Counted from the first letter of the stretch, positions 54,103-63,693 are shown. The stretch is 64,000 bases of DNA from Thraustochytrium sp. TN22 (GCA_013306675.1 JABLUY010000145.1:1-64000); one strand, 5' to 3'. The notes: generated from the letters alone by a model not told the origin. Translations and numbers: made by a program.

Positions 54103-54811
54103 GCTGCCAGCTGCCAGCTGCCTGCTGCTGCGCGCCGGCGCCCGCGCCTCGCGACGCGACGCGCTGCCCAGTGCCAACGTAGTAGCCGCTTTGCATCCAA
54201 GGCTCGAGCGCCGCGAGCAACCTGGCCACTGTCCGGCTGCCACTGATCGCCTCATCATCTCGTCTCGTCAACCGCGATGATGATTGACCCCCAACCGCCA
54301 ACTCGCGGGCTCCAAGCTGGGCACCGCCGCCAACGCCGTTGTGGGGCTCGCGCTCTTTCTGGTCAATGTCAGATCAGGCTGCGTGCCGTCACGACCTGGG
54401 CCAACACGATGGCCTCGAAAAGGAGGGTTGACGCGGCGAGGGGCGAGGGGCTCAGGCCCGGGCAATCGTGCGCGGGAGGCCGCGGTGAGGCAAGACGGCT
54501 GGCGATGGGGTGCTTGATGCGCGATGCTCCCCTAAGTGGCCAGCTTGGAGGACGTGGCGCTCCCAGAGTGTTTTCAGTCAGATTCCTCTCTCGTTCGGAA
54601 GCTTGCACGCCGGCTCGCAGGCACTGGCGCGTGGAATGCTGCGCATCTACGCCGTGCGAAACGTCCTCGCGGCCAGGTGGCTCCGACCGCACGGAGCTGC
54701 CGATCTGATCATCTGTGCAACTTGGAAAGTCACTTGCAAGAGTCATCATCATGTCACCAATATTTAGGCCTAGACGCTTGGAGCAGGCAAAGGCCGGCAT
54801 TCCTGCTGGAC
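54103..54811. other. Intergenic region upstream of the NIPA-like gene
   Basis: GC-rich leader then mixed spacer; AGGCCTAGACG near 54768. No gene seen. Confidence 0.6.
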
Positions 54812-56611
54812 TCATTGGTGGTCGTCGCCGTGGAGAGCGCGCAGGAAAAAAGCGTGCTCCATGGCAAGGTCCACGGCCTCCTGGTGCGAGTCATGCATGA
54901 CGTGACCGCGGTCGTCGCGCGCGTTAAGGAGGACGTGGCGCGGGCCAAGAGCAGGCTCGAGAGCACGGAGACGGTCCACGTAGAGTTGGACGGCCTCGAA
55001 ACGTACGCGCATGTCGACCACAGAGCAGTTGATGAGCACATCAGGATACTGTGCGGCAGCTTTGCCACGGCCCACGTTGGAGAGTGGGTCGTAGGAGGCC
55101 AGGTAGTCGCGCACAGCGGGATCCGTGGCCGGATCGCCGCCCCACTCGTCGTACTCGGCGAGCGTAAGAGGTCGATCCGGGTGCTCCATGGCGTCAGCAA
55201 CGTCCAGAAAGGGCACATTGAGCGAAACGGCGCGAAAGAGCGAGGGCTCCTCGTTGACGAGCGCCGCGAGCGTGGTAGCGCCGGCACTGAGAGACGTGGC
55301 GCAGGTACGATGCGGCGATGTCCACGTGGCTTGCAGATGGCGCACGCAGGAGGCCAGGTCCTCTATGGCGCGCCGCTTGTGTAGGCCGCGGCCCGCCAAG
55401 TACCAGGCGCGGCCGCGGTCGCCGCCGCCGCGCACGTGCGCGAAGGCCAGCACGAAGCCGTGCTCAAGCACGAGGGTGGCGAGGCCCGCGTCAAAGCGCG
55501 GCGCTTGCACCTCGCCGTAAGCGCCATAGCTGAGCACCAGCGCGGGATTGCTCTGATCCGGGCGCGCCCCGGCAGGTCTCGCGATCGTGAGCGGGACGCC
55601 GTCCACCAGCTCCCGCTCGACCGCGATGCCGCGGAGCGCTTCTGGCGGGTCCGCGCAGAGTTCGCCGCCGCCGCCGCCGCCGCCGCCGTCGTTGGGCTCC
55701 AGCCAGAAGGTTTCGAGCGGGACGTTGGGCGAAGTCGCGTAGACCGTCACCCCGCGCTCAGGGCTCGCGAAGCTCCCGCTGGCAATGGGCTCGACGTGCA
55801 ACCCAGGCGTTGCGACGCTCCAGGAGCCGCTGGGCTCCGCGGACTCCAAGTCCACGGTGCGCAAGCGCTGCGAGCCGTCGCGCGTGCTGCGCTCGAAGAG
55901 CAGCAGACCCCAGTCAAAGACATCGAGCTCCTCGAGGTGCCAGCCGGGCTCGTTGCAGCGCGCCAGCTCCCAGGTCGACGTCACGCCGCGCGGGCCGGCT
56001 TCGAGGGGCCGCCGCCACAGCCTGTAGTTGCCCTCGGCCTCGTCCAGGTTGGACACGAGCCAGAGCCACGGGCCAGCCTGCTCCGCGAAGTACTGCACGC
56101 CACGCTCGCGCGGGCGCACGCACTCGAGCGCGGTTGGCGCGTCGTGCCGTGCAATGTGCGCCTCGGACTCCGACTTGGTGTTGCTACTCACCAGCAGCAC
56201 GTCGCCGCTCTTGCTGGTGGACACGTCCACGAAGCTGGCGCCAAGCGCCGTCTCGTCCAGCAGCAAGTCCTGCCCGGGCCACGCCCTGATGCGGCACGGG
56301 CGCGCGGACTTGCGGTCCACCTCGCTGTAGAAGAGGCGCTCCCCGAACCACGCGTAGCTGTGCGCCTCGCGGCTCACCTCCTCGCCTTGCACGCGCAGTC
56401 GGGCCCACTCCGCGCCGGCGCCGTCCGGCCAGTCCACGTCCACCCCGTCGCCGTCCTCTTGCCCGCCGCTCTCCGGCTCGGCCGCCTCGGGCTCCGGCAT
56501 GGCCGCCTCCAGCGCCACCCGCGCCTCCAGCAGCCTGTCCACGGTGCCGGCTGCGCGCTGCGCGAAGCGCGCCACGCGCGCTCGCTCCGCCGCCAGCGCG
56601 CGCGCAGCCAT
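54812..56611 (-). CDS. Oligopeptidase B-like S9A serine peptidase
   Basis: 599 aa from ATG 56611; the frame continues to 56953 through a hexanucleotide repeat, without a credible start. An N-terminal propeller part (EAHSYAWFGERLFYSEVDRK, VQYFAEQAGPWLWLVSNLDE) is followed by the hydrolase domain: LVLSYGAYGEVQAPRFDA, FVLAFAHVRGGGDRGRAWY, catalytic-Ser region TSLSAGATTLAALVNEEPSL, VNFL-type NVPFLDVADAM, Asp in CSVVDMRVRF and His in DDRGHVMHDS. The nucleophile elbow GxSxGG is altered to SLSAGA, but Ser, Asp and His are kept. It is shorter than usual (about 690-720). Such enzymes cleave short basic peptides. Confidence 0.85.
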   Translation of the reverse strand: MAARALAAERARVARFAQRAAGTVDRLLEARVALEAAMPEPEAAEPESGGQEDGDGVDVDWPDGAGAEWARLRVQGEEVSREAHSYAWFGERLFYSEVDRKSARPCRIRAWPGQDLLLDETALGASFVDVSTSKSGDVLLVSSNTKSESEAHIARHDAPTALECVRPRERGVQYFAEQAGPWLWLVSNLDEAEGNYRLWRRPLEAGPRGVTSTWELARCNEPGWHLEELDVFDWGLLLFERSTRDGSQRLRTVDLESAEPSGSWSVATPGLHVEPIASGSFASPERGVTVYATSPNVPLETFWLEPNDGGGGGGGGELCADPPEALRGIAVERELVDGVPLTIARPAGARPDQSNPALVLSYGAYGEVQAPRFDAGLATLVLEHGFVLAFAHVRGGGDRGRAWYLAGRGLHKRRAIEDLASCVRHLQATWTSPHRTCATSLSAGATTLAALVNEEPSLFRAVSLNVPFLDVADAMEHPDRPLTLAEYDEWGGDPATDPAVRDYLASYDPLSNVGRGKAAAQYPDVLINCSVVDMRVRFEAVQLYVDRLRALEPALGPRHVLLNARDDRGHVMHDSHQEAVDLAMEHAFFLRALHGDDHQ

Positions 56612-57247
56612 GCTGTCGCGCGCCCGCGATGCCGGAACTCGAAGAGAGGGAACTGCCCTGGGACGTCGAGCGGCGCCCTCCAAGTCCAAGTAGTGCTCGT
56701 ACCCGGGCCAGGACCACTGCGCCAAGGCCAGGGCCAGGGCCAAGGCCAAGGTCAAGGCCAAAGCCAAGGCCAAGGCCAAGGCCAAGGCCAAAGCCAAGGC
56801 CAAGGTCAAGGTCAAGGTCGAGGCCAAGGCCAAGGTCAAGGCCAAGGTCAAGGTCAAGGCCAAGGCCAAGGCCAAGGTCAAGGCCAAGGTCAAGGCCAAG
56901 GCCAAAATTAAGGCCAAGGTCAAGGCCAAGGCCAAGGCCAAAATTAAGGCCAAGTCTTGGCCAACTCCGGGACCATCAGAAGAAGGCCGCTGCTGTCACG
57001 TGGCTTCAGGAGAGGTTGCTTGACTGCGAGAACAAGATCAAAAGAGGTTGCTTGAGAGCATCAAGAGCCGAGGCATCGCGGGCATCATTATCGAAATCAT
57101 GGAACATTGCATGGGCGTTGCCAGGGGTACCAGCACTGGATATGACTCTCTCACGTGATGCTGGTGCTTTGTGCTTGTGCTTGCACTGCACTGCATTGCA
57201 CTGCATTGCCTCTGCATTGCATTAGGTTGCAACGCATTTGATTCAAG
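56612..57247. other. Intergenic region with hexanucleotide repeat
   Basis: Lies between the 5' end of the peptidase gene and the 3' end of the CKAP2-like gene. Contains the GGCCAA array; 56960-57247 is AT-richer with short TGCATTGCACTGCATTGC repeats near 57180-57225. No gene seen. Confidence 0.6.
56714..56955. repeat. Hexanucleotide (GGCCAA/GGTCAA) array, about 40 units
   Basis: Plus-strand units GGCCAA and GGTCAA in irregular order, with a few GGGCCA and AAATTA interruptions, the latter occurring twice in the same AAGGCCAAAATTAAGGCCAA context (56898-56917 and 56934-56953). On the minus strand this reads as an Ala/Leu/Thr dipeptide run upstream of the peptidase ATG. Confidence 0.95.
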
Positions 57248-58392
57248 TCAACGAAGGGAGCTGAGGTCAAACTGCGGGTTGGGCGTGTAGGAAAAGCCGG
57301 ACTCGCGCAAAACGTCGTCGGCCTGGGCGCTTGCGCGGCCCGTGCGCTGCAGACGCGCGGAACGCCGCACAGGCGTCATGGAGACCTCGCTGCCGAGCGC
57401 CGAAGCCTGGCGCGGCTTGTTCTTCACGGCTGCGACAGCCATGATGGAGCCAGACCTGCCCTCCTGCGCAGAGAGGGAGGCAGAGAGCTTGGCGCGCTTG
57501 GCGCGAGAGGGCGTGGGCGCTTCGTCCTCGTCGGCGCCCTCAAGGAGCTCCTCCTCCTCATCAATGCGCGGCTTCATCATTGGGATGCGCTTGGCGCCCG
57601 AGCGAAGCGCGCTGTTTGGCGCCGCCGAGTTCACGGCGCGCAGCGCGCTGCGCACGCTGGGCTTCTGCACTGTGTTCGGGTTGAAGGACAGATAGGCGTC
57701 GAGCGGCGACGCGTCGTCGTCGTCATCAGCAGCGGCCGCAGGTGCCGGCGGCGCAGTGAGCGGTGCGTCCTTGAGCAGGTCGCTGAGCGCCCACGCCGCG
57801 TTCATGGTCGGGAAGAGCTCCTTCTCCAGAAAGGAGGCGCAGGCCTCGATCACCTCGGGCGCCTTGCAGGCGCGAATGGCATGCGCCAGAACCGCGCCAG
57901 TGCGCACGTGGTTGCCCAGCGCACGCTCCATGCCGACGAGCTTCAACCAAAAGGAGCCCACCTCGACGCACCGCGGCACCTCCTCGTACAGCTGCCGCAA
58001 AAAGGCGCGCGCCTCGGAGAACTTCTTGCACTCGAGCATGCCGTCCACAACATCCACTTGCTCGCGCACCATGCCCTCCAGGTGGTTGGCCGTGTCGCGA
58101 TCCACCACGCGCTTGACGGCCGCCTCCTCCTGGGCCACCTTGCGGCTCTTGCGCGCGCTCTCCAGGGCCTCCAGCTTGCTCTTGCGGTCGTCCAGCGCGC
58201 GTTTCCGCTTCGTGGCGCTCGCAGCCAGCTTCGCCCTGATGCTCGCCACCTGCGCGCCGCCGCCCGCGCCCGCGCCCTCGTCCGTCTTGGTCGACTCCGC
58301 GAACCTCAGCCTGGCCGGCGTCAGCACGTCGCCGCCCTTGGGCGGCCCCGCCGCCGTCGTCTTGGGCTGCGCCCGCTTGGCCGCGCCCGGGA

Positions 58393-58423
<31 letters not shown>

Positions 58424-58618
58424 CGCTCTCGCCGCCCTCGTCGCCGACGTCCTGGACGCCGCCGACGTCTTCGACGTAGCCGAGGTGGGCGCCGCCGACG
58501 TACTCGACGTCGCCGAGGTGGGCGCTGCGCTCGTCGCGGCCGCAGCCGCCGCGCCGCCGCGCCGCGACGCGCGCCATGCCTCCAGCTGCCGCCGCCGCTT
58601 GTCCGCCGCGTCCGACAT
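57248..58618 (-). CDS. CKAP2-like spindle-associated protein (tentative)
   Basis: 456 aa from ATG 58618 (MSDAADKRRRQLEAWRASRR); the frame extends upstream without ATG. The opening RRRQLEAWRASR resembles the N-terminal RK-QLEEW-ASKGK motif of CKAP2/CKAP2L. After an Ala/Thr/Ser-rich linker and a basic segment, residues with ECKKFSEARAFLRQLYEEVP, FWLKLVGMERALGN and ACKAPEVIEACASFLEKEL match the helical pattern of the CKAP2 C-terminal domain. Further on are MTPVRRSARLQR and ESGFSYTPNPQ motifs like those at the end of mitotic substrates. A microtubule or spindle role is inferred from weak similarity. Low-complexity parts evolve fast. Confidence 0.62.
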
Positions 58619-59125
58619 CGCGCTGCCGCCGCCGCCGCCGCCGCCGCCGCCGCGCTGCCCTGGCAGAACAGGTTCTGGCAGTCCCTCGCGCCGAGCAGCT
58701 GCGCCTCCTCCTCCTCGTTTTGCTTTAGCTAAAGGGCGCCGCCCGTAACGATCGGCGGTTGCACCGGGACGCTCGTTCCGGGTCCCGGGACGCCTGCTCG
58801 AGGTCCGCGCTCGCCAAGCAGCGCGCGAGCGCTGGCGTGCGCGAGCCTGAGGAGAGGCACGGAGCTGCTCTTGCTGCGATTCTAGCTCTAGAGTAGCTAC
58901 TAGTAGCTGGCTAGTAGCTACGCTACGATGTAGAGGAGGTGCAGACTCCGTCTGGGCGAGAGGTAGGAGGGTTTCGAAGGGTACCAAGGTGGTGGTAGCC
59001 CCCACACGGGGCGATGTCGCAAGAGGGCGGGGAGAGCTCAAGTTGAAGGCTCAAGTGGAAGGCAGAGATAAGATTTCTAAAGATCTGGCAGTGGCCAAGA
59101 CCCGGATCGAAGCAACGAAGCAAGC
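58619..59125. other. Intergenic region upstream of the CKAP2-like gene
   Basis: CCG run at about 58621-58653 next to the ATG. A cluster of CTAG motifs with CTACTAGTAGCTGGCTAGTA lies at 58878-58923. No gene seen. Confidence 0.6.
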
Positions 59126-61114
59126 TCAGAGCTGGTAGGCCTGGCGGAGCAGGTTGCGGCCTGAGCCGGGCGTGACGCCCTGGCCCATGCTCTGCATGCC
59201 CTGCTGACCAGCGGCGTACGAGGCGCGGTAGGAGCCATCGGGGTCGGCTATGTTGGTGGCAAAAGGAATGTCGTCGGGGGCCTGCAGGGGAGGGTTGGGG
59301 CGGATGCCGCGCTTGGTAAAGTACTGGACGATCTGCTCGGGCACCTCGGCCAGCGTGCGCTTGGCGAGGAGAGCGCCGTTGTTGCGGCACTCGGAGAAGG
59401 GGACGAACTGGACGAGGTCGCGGGAGGACTTCTTGCCCGAGGAGCTGGTGAGCACGAGGTCGTCGGCATCGAGGTACTCCATGCGCGAGAAATCCGCTTG
59501 GCCGACGCCGACGATGACGATGGAGAGCGGGAGGTCGGCGCCGTGGACGAGCTGGTCGATGGTCTGCTGCATGTCCATGACAGCGCCGTCGGTGAGCAGG
59601 AGCAGGATGTGGTAGGTCTGGGCCTGCTGGCTCTGCTCCGGGTTGTAGGCCTGGCGGTTTACCTCGGCCAACAGGGGCGCAAAGTACGTCGGGCCGCTGA
59701 GGCGCGCGTAGGCGAGCGCGGTCTGGTAGGCTTCCATAACGCCCTGGACGCCGCGCACCTCGGGACGAGACGGGTCGCCGGTGAGCGGGAAGCAGTGGCT
59801 GACCTGGCCGCCGACGTTGGCGCCAAAGCCGTAGACCGGGATGAGGCCGTCCGAGTCGTACGCGGAGAGGATGCGGGCCGTGGCCTCGATGGCCGTCTGG
59901 TAGGCGTTCGGGTAGCCGGGCGCCGCGTAGTGCAGCGAAGTAGGCTGCTGCGGGTCGCCGTTGCTGGCCGTGAAGTCGATGGCGACCGAGAGCGAGATGT
60001 CGAGGCCACCGGCAATGTACTCGAGCATGCGGCGCGTGGGCGGCTCCCAGTGGCGCGCCGCGAGGACCTCGAGCTCGCCCGAGTTCTTGTAGGAGGACTT
60101 TTGGTACTTGCGACGCGTCGGGGGGTGCTTGACGTCGAAGCGCGTGCCCCGGCCGGCCGCGGACATGAGGTCCCTGACGGTGAGGTGCGCGTCGCCGATG
60201 AGGTCGTGCTTGCTGCCCTCGTCGTAGTCCCAGACGCGGATGCGCAGCGGCTCGTCCAAGTTGCCGCGGCAGAGCTTGCCCAGCGGCATCTTGAGCGGCT
60301 TCCAAACCGGGTGGCTGTTGCTTTTGTGCCACTCGCTGCGGTACACGCCGGCCCAGTCGTCCGGGCCGGAGCCCAGCTTGCGCTCGATGACAAAGTACGG
60401 GTCGGACCGCCCCAGGCCGCCCCAGTCCTTGTTGGCGAGCTTGTGCGCGCGCAGTTGCAGTTCTAGTGAGCCACCGCCGGCACTCTGCGTCCGCTCGCCC
60501 GTGATGGTCACGAAACCACGGTCCTTGCGGCCCTCCGGGTCCTTGTTCTTGACGAGGCGCACTTGCAGCTTGTGGCCTGGCGACCCCATGACGGTGCCGA
60601 GCGTGACGACGGCCTCGCCGATGAAGTCGTGCGCCTTCATGCGGTCATGGTCGAAGACGCGCACGCGCAGCTGCTGCTCCTCTTCAAAGAGGAAGCGCGC
60701 CTCGAAGCTCTCGGGCCATCTCCCCGTCGACAGGTTCTGCAGGTGCTCGGTCTGGCCCAGCTTGCGCCACTGCCCGTCCAGCGGGGACCGCATCTCCACC
60801 AGCGCAAATGGGTCCGACTTGCTCATGAGGTCGCGCGACTTGAGCCCCTGAAATGCAAAGTGCAAGCTCACCGTGCAGCCGCGATCGTCGTCCTCGCTCG
60901 TCGCGGTGGCCGTCATGGCCGCCGCGGCCGCGGCCACCTCATGCGGCGCCGTGGCTTGGCGCGCATACGGCGCGTGCGCGCCCGGCGGCGGTGGTGGTGG
61001 CGGCGGCGGCGCGGACGGCGGCGCGGACGGCGGCGGTGCCGCCGTCACTGCGTATGCTGCATACTGCTGCTGCTGGCCTGGCTGGCCCTGCTGCTGGCCA
61101 GGATAGTAGCTCAT
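59126..61114 (-). CDS. Copine (two C2 domains plus copine/vWA domain)
   Basis: 662 aa from ATG 61114 (MSYYPGQQQGQPGQ). A Gln/Pro/Ala-rich N-terminal extension of about 85 residues precedes C2A (GLKSRDLMSKSDPFALVEM, RVFDHDRMKAHDFIGEA) and C2B (LGRSDPYFVIER, IRVWDYDEGSKHDLIGDA), both with the Asp residues expected to bind calcium. The copine domain begins GLDISLSVAIDFTASNGDP, containing the DxTxS metal site, and continues through HYILLLLTDG-type (YHILLLLTDGAVMDMQQTI) and IVIVGVGQADFSRMEYLDAD. Copines are calcium-dependent phospholipid-binding proteins that recruit partners to membranes. Complete; its 5' end is divergent to MAD2. Confidence 0.96.
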   Translation of the reverse strand: MSYYPGQQQGQPGQQQQYAAYAVTAAPPPSAPPSAPPPPPPPPPGAHAPYARQATAPHEVAAAAAAMTATATSEDDDRGCTVSLHFAFQGLKSRDLMSKSDPFALVEMRSPLDGQWRKLGQTEHLQNLSTGRWPESFEARFLFEEEQQLRVRVFDHDRMKAHDFIGEAVVTLGTVMGSPGHKLQVRLVKNKDPEGRKDRGFVTITGERTQSAGGGSLELQLRAHKLANKDWGGLGRSDPYFVIERKLGSGPDDWAGVYRSEWHKSNSHPVWKPLKMPLGKLCRGNLDEPLRIRVWDYDEGSKHDLIGDAHLTVRDLMSAAGRGTRFDVKHPPTRRKYQKSSYKNSGELEVLAARHWEPPTRRMLEYIAGGLDISLSVAIDFTASNGDPQQPTSLHYAAPGYPNAYQTAIEATARILSAYDSDGLIPVYGFGANVGGQVSHCFPLTGDPSRPEVRGVQGVMEAYQTALAYARLSGPTYFAPLLAEVNRQAYNPEQSQQAQTYHILLLLTDGAVMDMQQTIDQLVHGADLPLSIVIVGVGQADFSRMEYLDADDLVLTSSSGKKSSRDLVQFVPFSECRNNGALLAKRTLAEVPEQIVQYFTKRGIRPNPPLQAPDDIPFATNIADPDGSYRASYAAGQQGMQSMGQGVTPGSGRNLLRQAYQL

Positions 61115-61801
61115 GGCCAGACGCAAGCCACGAAGAAAGAAGGCGGCTCGATGCGGTTCTGCCCGCGCGGCGTCCCGTCCGCGGCCACGCCTGCGCCGTC
61201 AACGTCGGCGTCGGCGTCGGCGTCGGGGTCGGGCGACCGAAGCGGAGAGGTGCCAGCGCGCCGGCTCGGCCTCGGAACCCTCCCGGCCGCCACGGCGAGC
61301 GAGCCCGCAGGAGCCGCTCGGCGGCGGCGGTGCTGGCGGCCGGCCGGCCAGCCAGCCAGCCAGCCCGCGCTCCGCCGCGCCCGCCTGGTGGGGCCGCGCG
61401 AGAGCGGCGAGAGCGGCGCGCGCGCGGCCTCGTCCGCCTCGGCGATCTGATCTGTCTGTCCAGCTGAGCCGGGCGGCGGCCCGCGCAACGCGCGCCGCGG
61501 CGTGCGCAACGCAACTCGCGCGGCGCCGAACGGCGAATTTGCGTTGCGCAGAAAACCGCCGCGAGCGAGCACGCCCCGCGGGGAGCGTCTTGCAACTGGC
61601 GCAGCGGGGCGGGGCGGGGCGGGGCGGGGCTGGCGACGCTGGCCGCGAGCATACTTGCATTGCAAACTCGGTCCTTGATTGGGCCTGCTCTGCTCTGCCG
61701 TGCTGTGGTCGGTGCTCTGGCCGGTGCTCTGGGTGGCGGGCGAGCGATCCTCCTATTGTCTGCGTGAGGGTCTGGTCTGCGACGCGACGCGACGCGACGT
61801 G

Positions 61802-61843
<42 letters not shown>

Positions 61844-61852
61844 CAAGCCGAA
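61115..61852. promoter_or_regulatory. Divergent promoter region between copine and MAD2
   Basis: Contains GTCGGC repeats at 61203-61230, a GGGGC run (GC-box-like) at 61608-61632 and an AGGC microsatellite at 61805-61845 that ends 7 bp before the MAD2 ATG. Long frames here are GC-driven artefacts. Confidence 0.5.
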
Positions 61853-62491
61853 ATGGCGACCGCGCAGGCGACCTCGAATGAGATCACGCTCAAGGGGTCC
61901 ACGGAGATCGTGACGGAGTTCTTCGGGTACAGCATCAACAGCATCCTGTACCAGCGGGGCATCTACCCGCCGGAGACCTTCAAGAGGGTGAGCAAGTACG
62001 GGCTGGCGCTGCTGGTGACGGAGGATGAGTACCTTTCCGGGTACCTGCAGCAGGTGCTCAAGCAGCTGGAGCAGTGGCTCATGGATGGCACTGTGCAGAA
62101 GCTCGTGCTGGTCATCACCGGCGTCGAGACCAAGGAGGTGCTGGAGCGCTGGGTCTTCAACGTTGAGGCCGACAAGTCCGTGACGGCGGCCGCCGACCCA
62201 CTCGCTGTCACCAAGCAGAAGTCGCGCAAGGAGATCATGAACGAGATCCAGGCCATCATCCGCCAGATCACCGCCTCCGTCACCTTTCTCCCGCTCCTCA
62301 ACGAGCCGTGCACCTTCGACCTGCTCGTGCACACCGACAGCGATGCCGAGGTCCCGCAGACCTGGGAGGAGTCCGACGCCAAGCACATTGCCAACGCCAC
62401 CGACGTCAAGCTGCGCAGCTTCACCACCAAGATCCACAAGGTCGATACCTGCGTCAGCTACCGCAACTGCGACGACGACGACGACATTTGA
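61853..62491 (+). CDS. MAD2: Spindle checkpoint protein MAD2
   Basis: 212 aa from ATG 61853, close to the usual length of about 205. HORMA domain throughout: ITLKGSTEIVTEFFGYSINS, ILYQRGIYPPETF, YGLALLVTEDEYLSGYL, LVITGVETKEVLERWVFNVE, QIIRQITASVTFLP-type (IIRQITASVTFLPLLN) and the seatbelt end (TKIHKVDTCVSYRN) followed by an acidic tail. MAD2 binds MAD1 and CDC20 and inhibits the anaphase-promoting complex until kinetochores attach. All conserved blocks are intact. Confidence 0.97.
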   Translation: MATAQATSNEITLKGSTEIVTEFFGYSINSILYQRGIYPPETFKRVSKYGLALLVTEDEYLSGYLQQVLKQLEQWLMDGTVQKLVLVITGVETKEVLERWVFNVEADKSVTAAADPLAVTKQKSRKEIMNEIQAIIRQITASVTFLPLLNEPCTFDLLVHTDSDAEVPQTWEESDAKHIANATDVKLRSFTTKIHKVDTCVSYRNCDDDDDI

Positions 62492-62742
62492 GTGTGTCTT
62501 TGAATCCCCCGCCGTCTGCACGCACCACCACGACTTTTCTTTCCACCACAGCGGGAGAGCTCAAGCGAGCTCCCCTCTTGAGCGATTATCTGTGTACAAT
62601 CTGATCAGGCCCCTGTTCCATGCATGGCATGCCTTGTAGTATCATCGCGGCGCTGACCTTGGCCGGCATCCACCCCGTCCCGTCCCGTCCCATCCACGGT
62701 ACGGCATGGCACGGCACGGCACGGCACGGATCTTTTTCTTCG
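62492..62742. other. Short convergent 3' spacer
   Basis: 250-bp spacer between converging genes, with an ACGGC pentanucleotide repeat at 62698-62728. Confidence 0.7.
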
Positions 62743-63693
62743 TCACGTAAAGTCGTCCACATCAAAGGGCTCGTCGTCAGGGTCGCTCTCCGCGTCCACA
62801 CCCGCCGGGTGCGATTGAGAAGTAGGAGGATGCGCCGCCGCGGGTGGCGGCTTGGGCGGCTGCTGCAGCGGCGCTTCCGGCGCGGAGCGCCTCCGGCGTT
62901 TGGGGTCCGGCGCCGCGCCATCGGCCACCACCACGACATCCTCCGCATCCGCACCACTGTCTACAGGCGCTGCAGCAAGCTCAGCGCCGTCTTGACGACA
63001 CCTGGCGCGCATCCAAGGCACGCCAGCGTCAAAGACGAGGAAGAGCACGATCCACCGCAGGTCGGCGGCCGAGGTGGCCGAGGCGATGAGGTGCTTGGTA
63101 TCGAAGAACCGCGTCGCCGTCGAGGTCTGATAGGCCTCCGCCGCCGCGTCGCTCCCACCCAGCATCTGCGAGACCACGCGCAGGCAGGAGGAGTCCTTGT
63201 TGACGGCCTCCGTCAGCAGGTCGCGCAGCGCCGCGAGCGAGCGCTCCTGCAGGCGCGCCTCGAGCGCGCGAAAGCGGTCCAGCCAGGCGCGCGGGCCGTC
63301 GTCCAGCGCCGCGGCGTCCGCGCCGGCCTCCGCGCCGGCGTCCTCCTCGGGCTTGTAGGCGTCGGCGAGCCAGCTGGGCCTCTTGAGCGCGCGCGGCCTC
63401 ACGACCTCCTGCACGGCCGCCGCGTGCTTGCAGTAGCCCGGGCGCGTGTCCGGGCACGAGCACATGCAGAGCGGCGGCGCGCCCACGCCCTTGGCCCAGC
63501 GCAGCACGACGGCGTACGCCGGCGCGCGGCCGTCGCCCGCGGCGCCCGCGGCGCCCGCGGCGCTGGAGACCGCGGCGTCCACGCCGGCGGCCCAGCGCCC
63601 GCGCAGCACGCGCACGGCGCCGCAGCGGGCCAGCGCGGCGCCGCGCTCCTCGGCGGCGGCCGCCGCGCGCGCGCGCCAGCCGCCCGTCGCCAT
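62743..63693 (-). CDS. SWIM zinc-finger protein
   Basis: 316 aa from ATG 63693 (MATGGWRARAAAAAEERG); the frame is open upstream without ATG. The SWIM motif CSCPDTRPGYCKHAAAVQEV (CxCx8CxH) is preceded by the usual strand YAVVLRWAKG. A helical middle (WLDRFRALEARLQERSLAAL and following) leads to a Pro-rich basic tail (PKRRRRS, likely NLS) and an acidic end. Bacterial and eukaryotic SWIM proteins act with nucleases, ATPases or recombination factors (for example SWS1/ZSWIM7). The length and middle region do not allow assignment to a named subfamily. Confidence 0.78.
   Translation of the reverse strand: MATGGWRARAAAAAEERGAALARCGAVRVLRGRWAAGVDAAVSSAAGAAGAAGDGRAPAYAVVLRWAKGVGAPPLCMCSCPDTRPGYCKHAAAVQEVVRPRALKRPSWLADAYKPEEDAGAEAGADAAALDDGPRAWLDRFRALEARLQERSLAALRDLLTEAVNKDSSCLRVVSQMLGGSDAAAEAYQTSTATRFFDTKHLIASATSAADLRWIVLFLVFDAGVPWMRARCRQDGAELAAAPVDSGADAEDVVVVADGAAPDPKRRRRSAPEAPLQQPPKPPPAAAHPPTSQSHPAGVDAESDPDDEPFDVDDFT

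Noticed and set aside
56612-56953. Leu/Ala-rich signal peptide of the oligopeptidase
   Set aside because: It is encoded by the GGCCAA microsatellite and has no ATG; kept only as a finding to test.
56714-56955. GGTCA motifs as nuclear-receptor half sites
   Set aside because: Nuclear receptors are an animal family, and the motifs are simply units of a hexanucleotide array.
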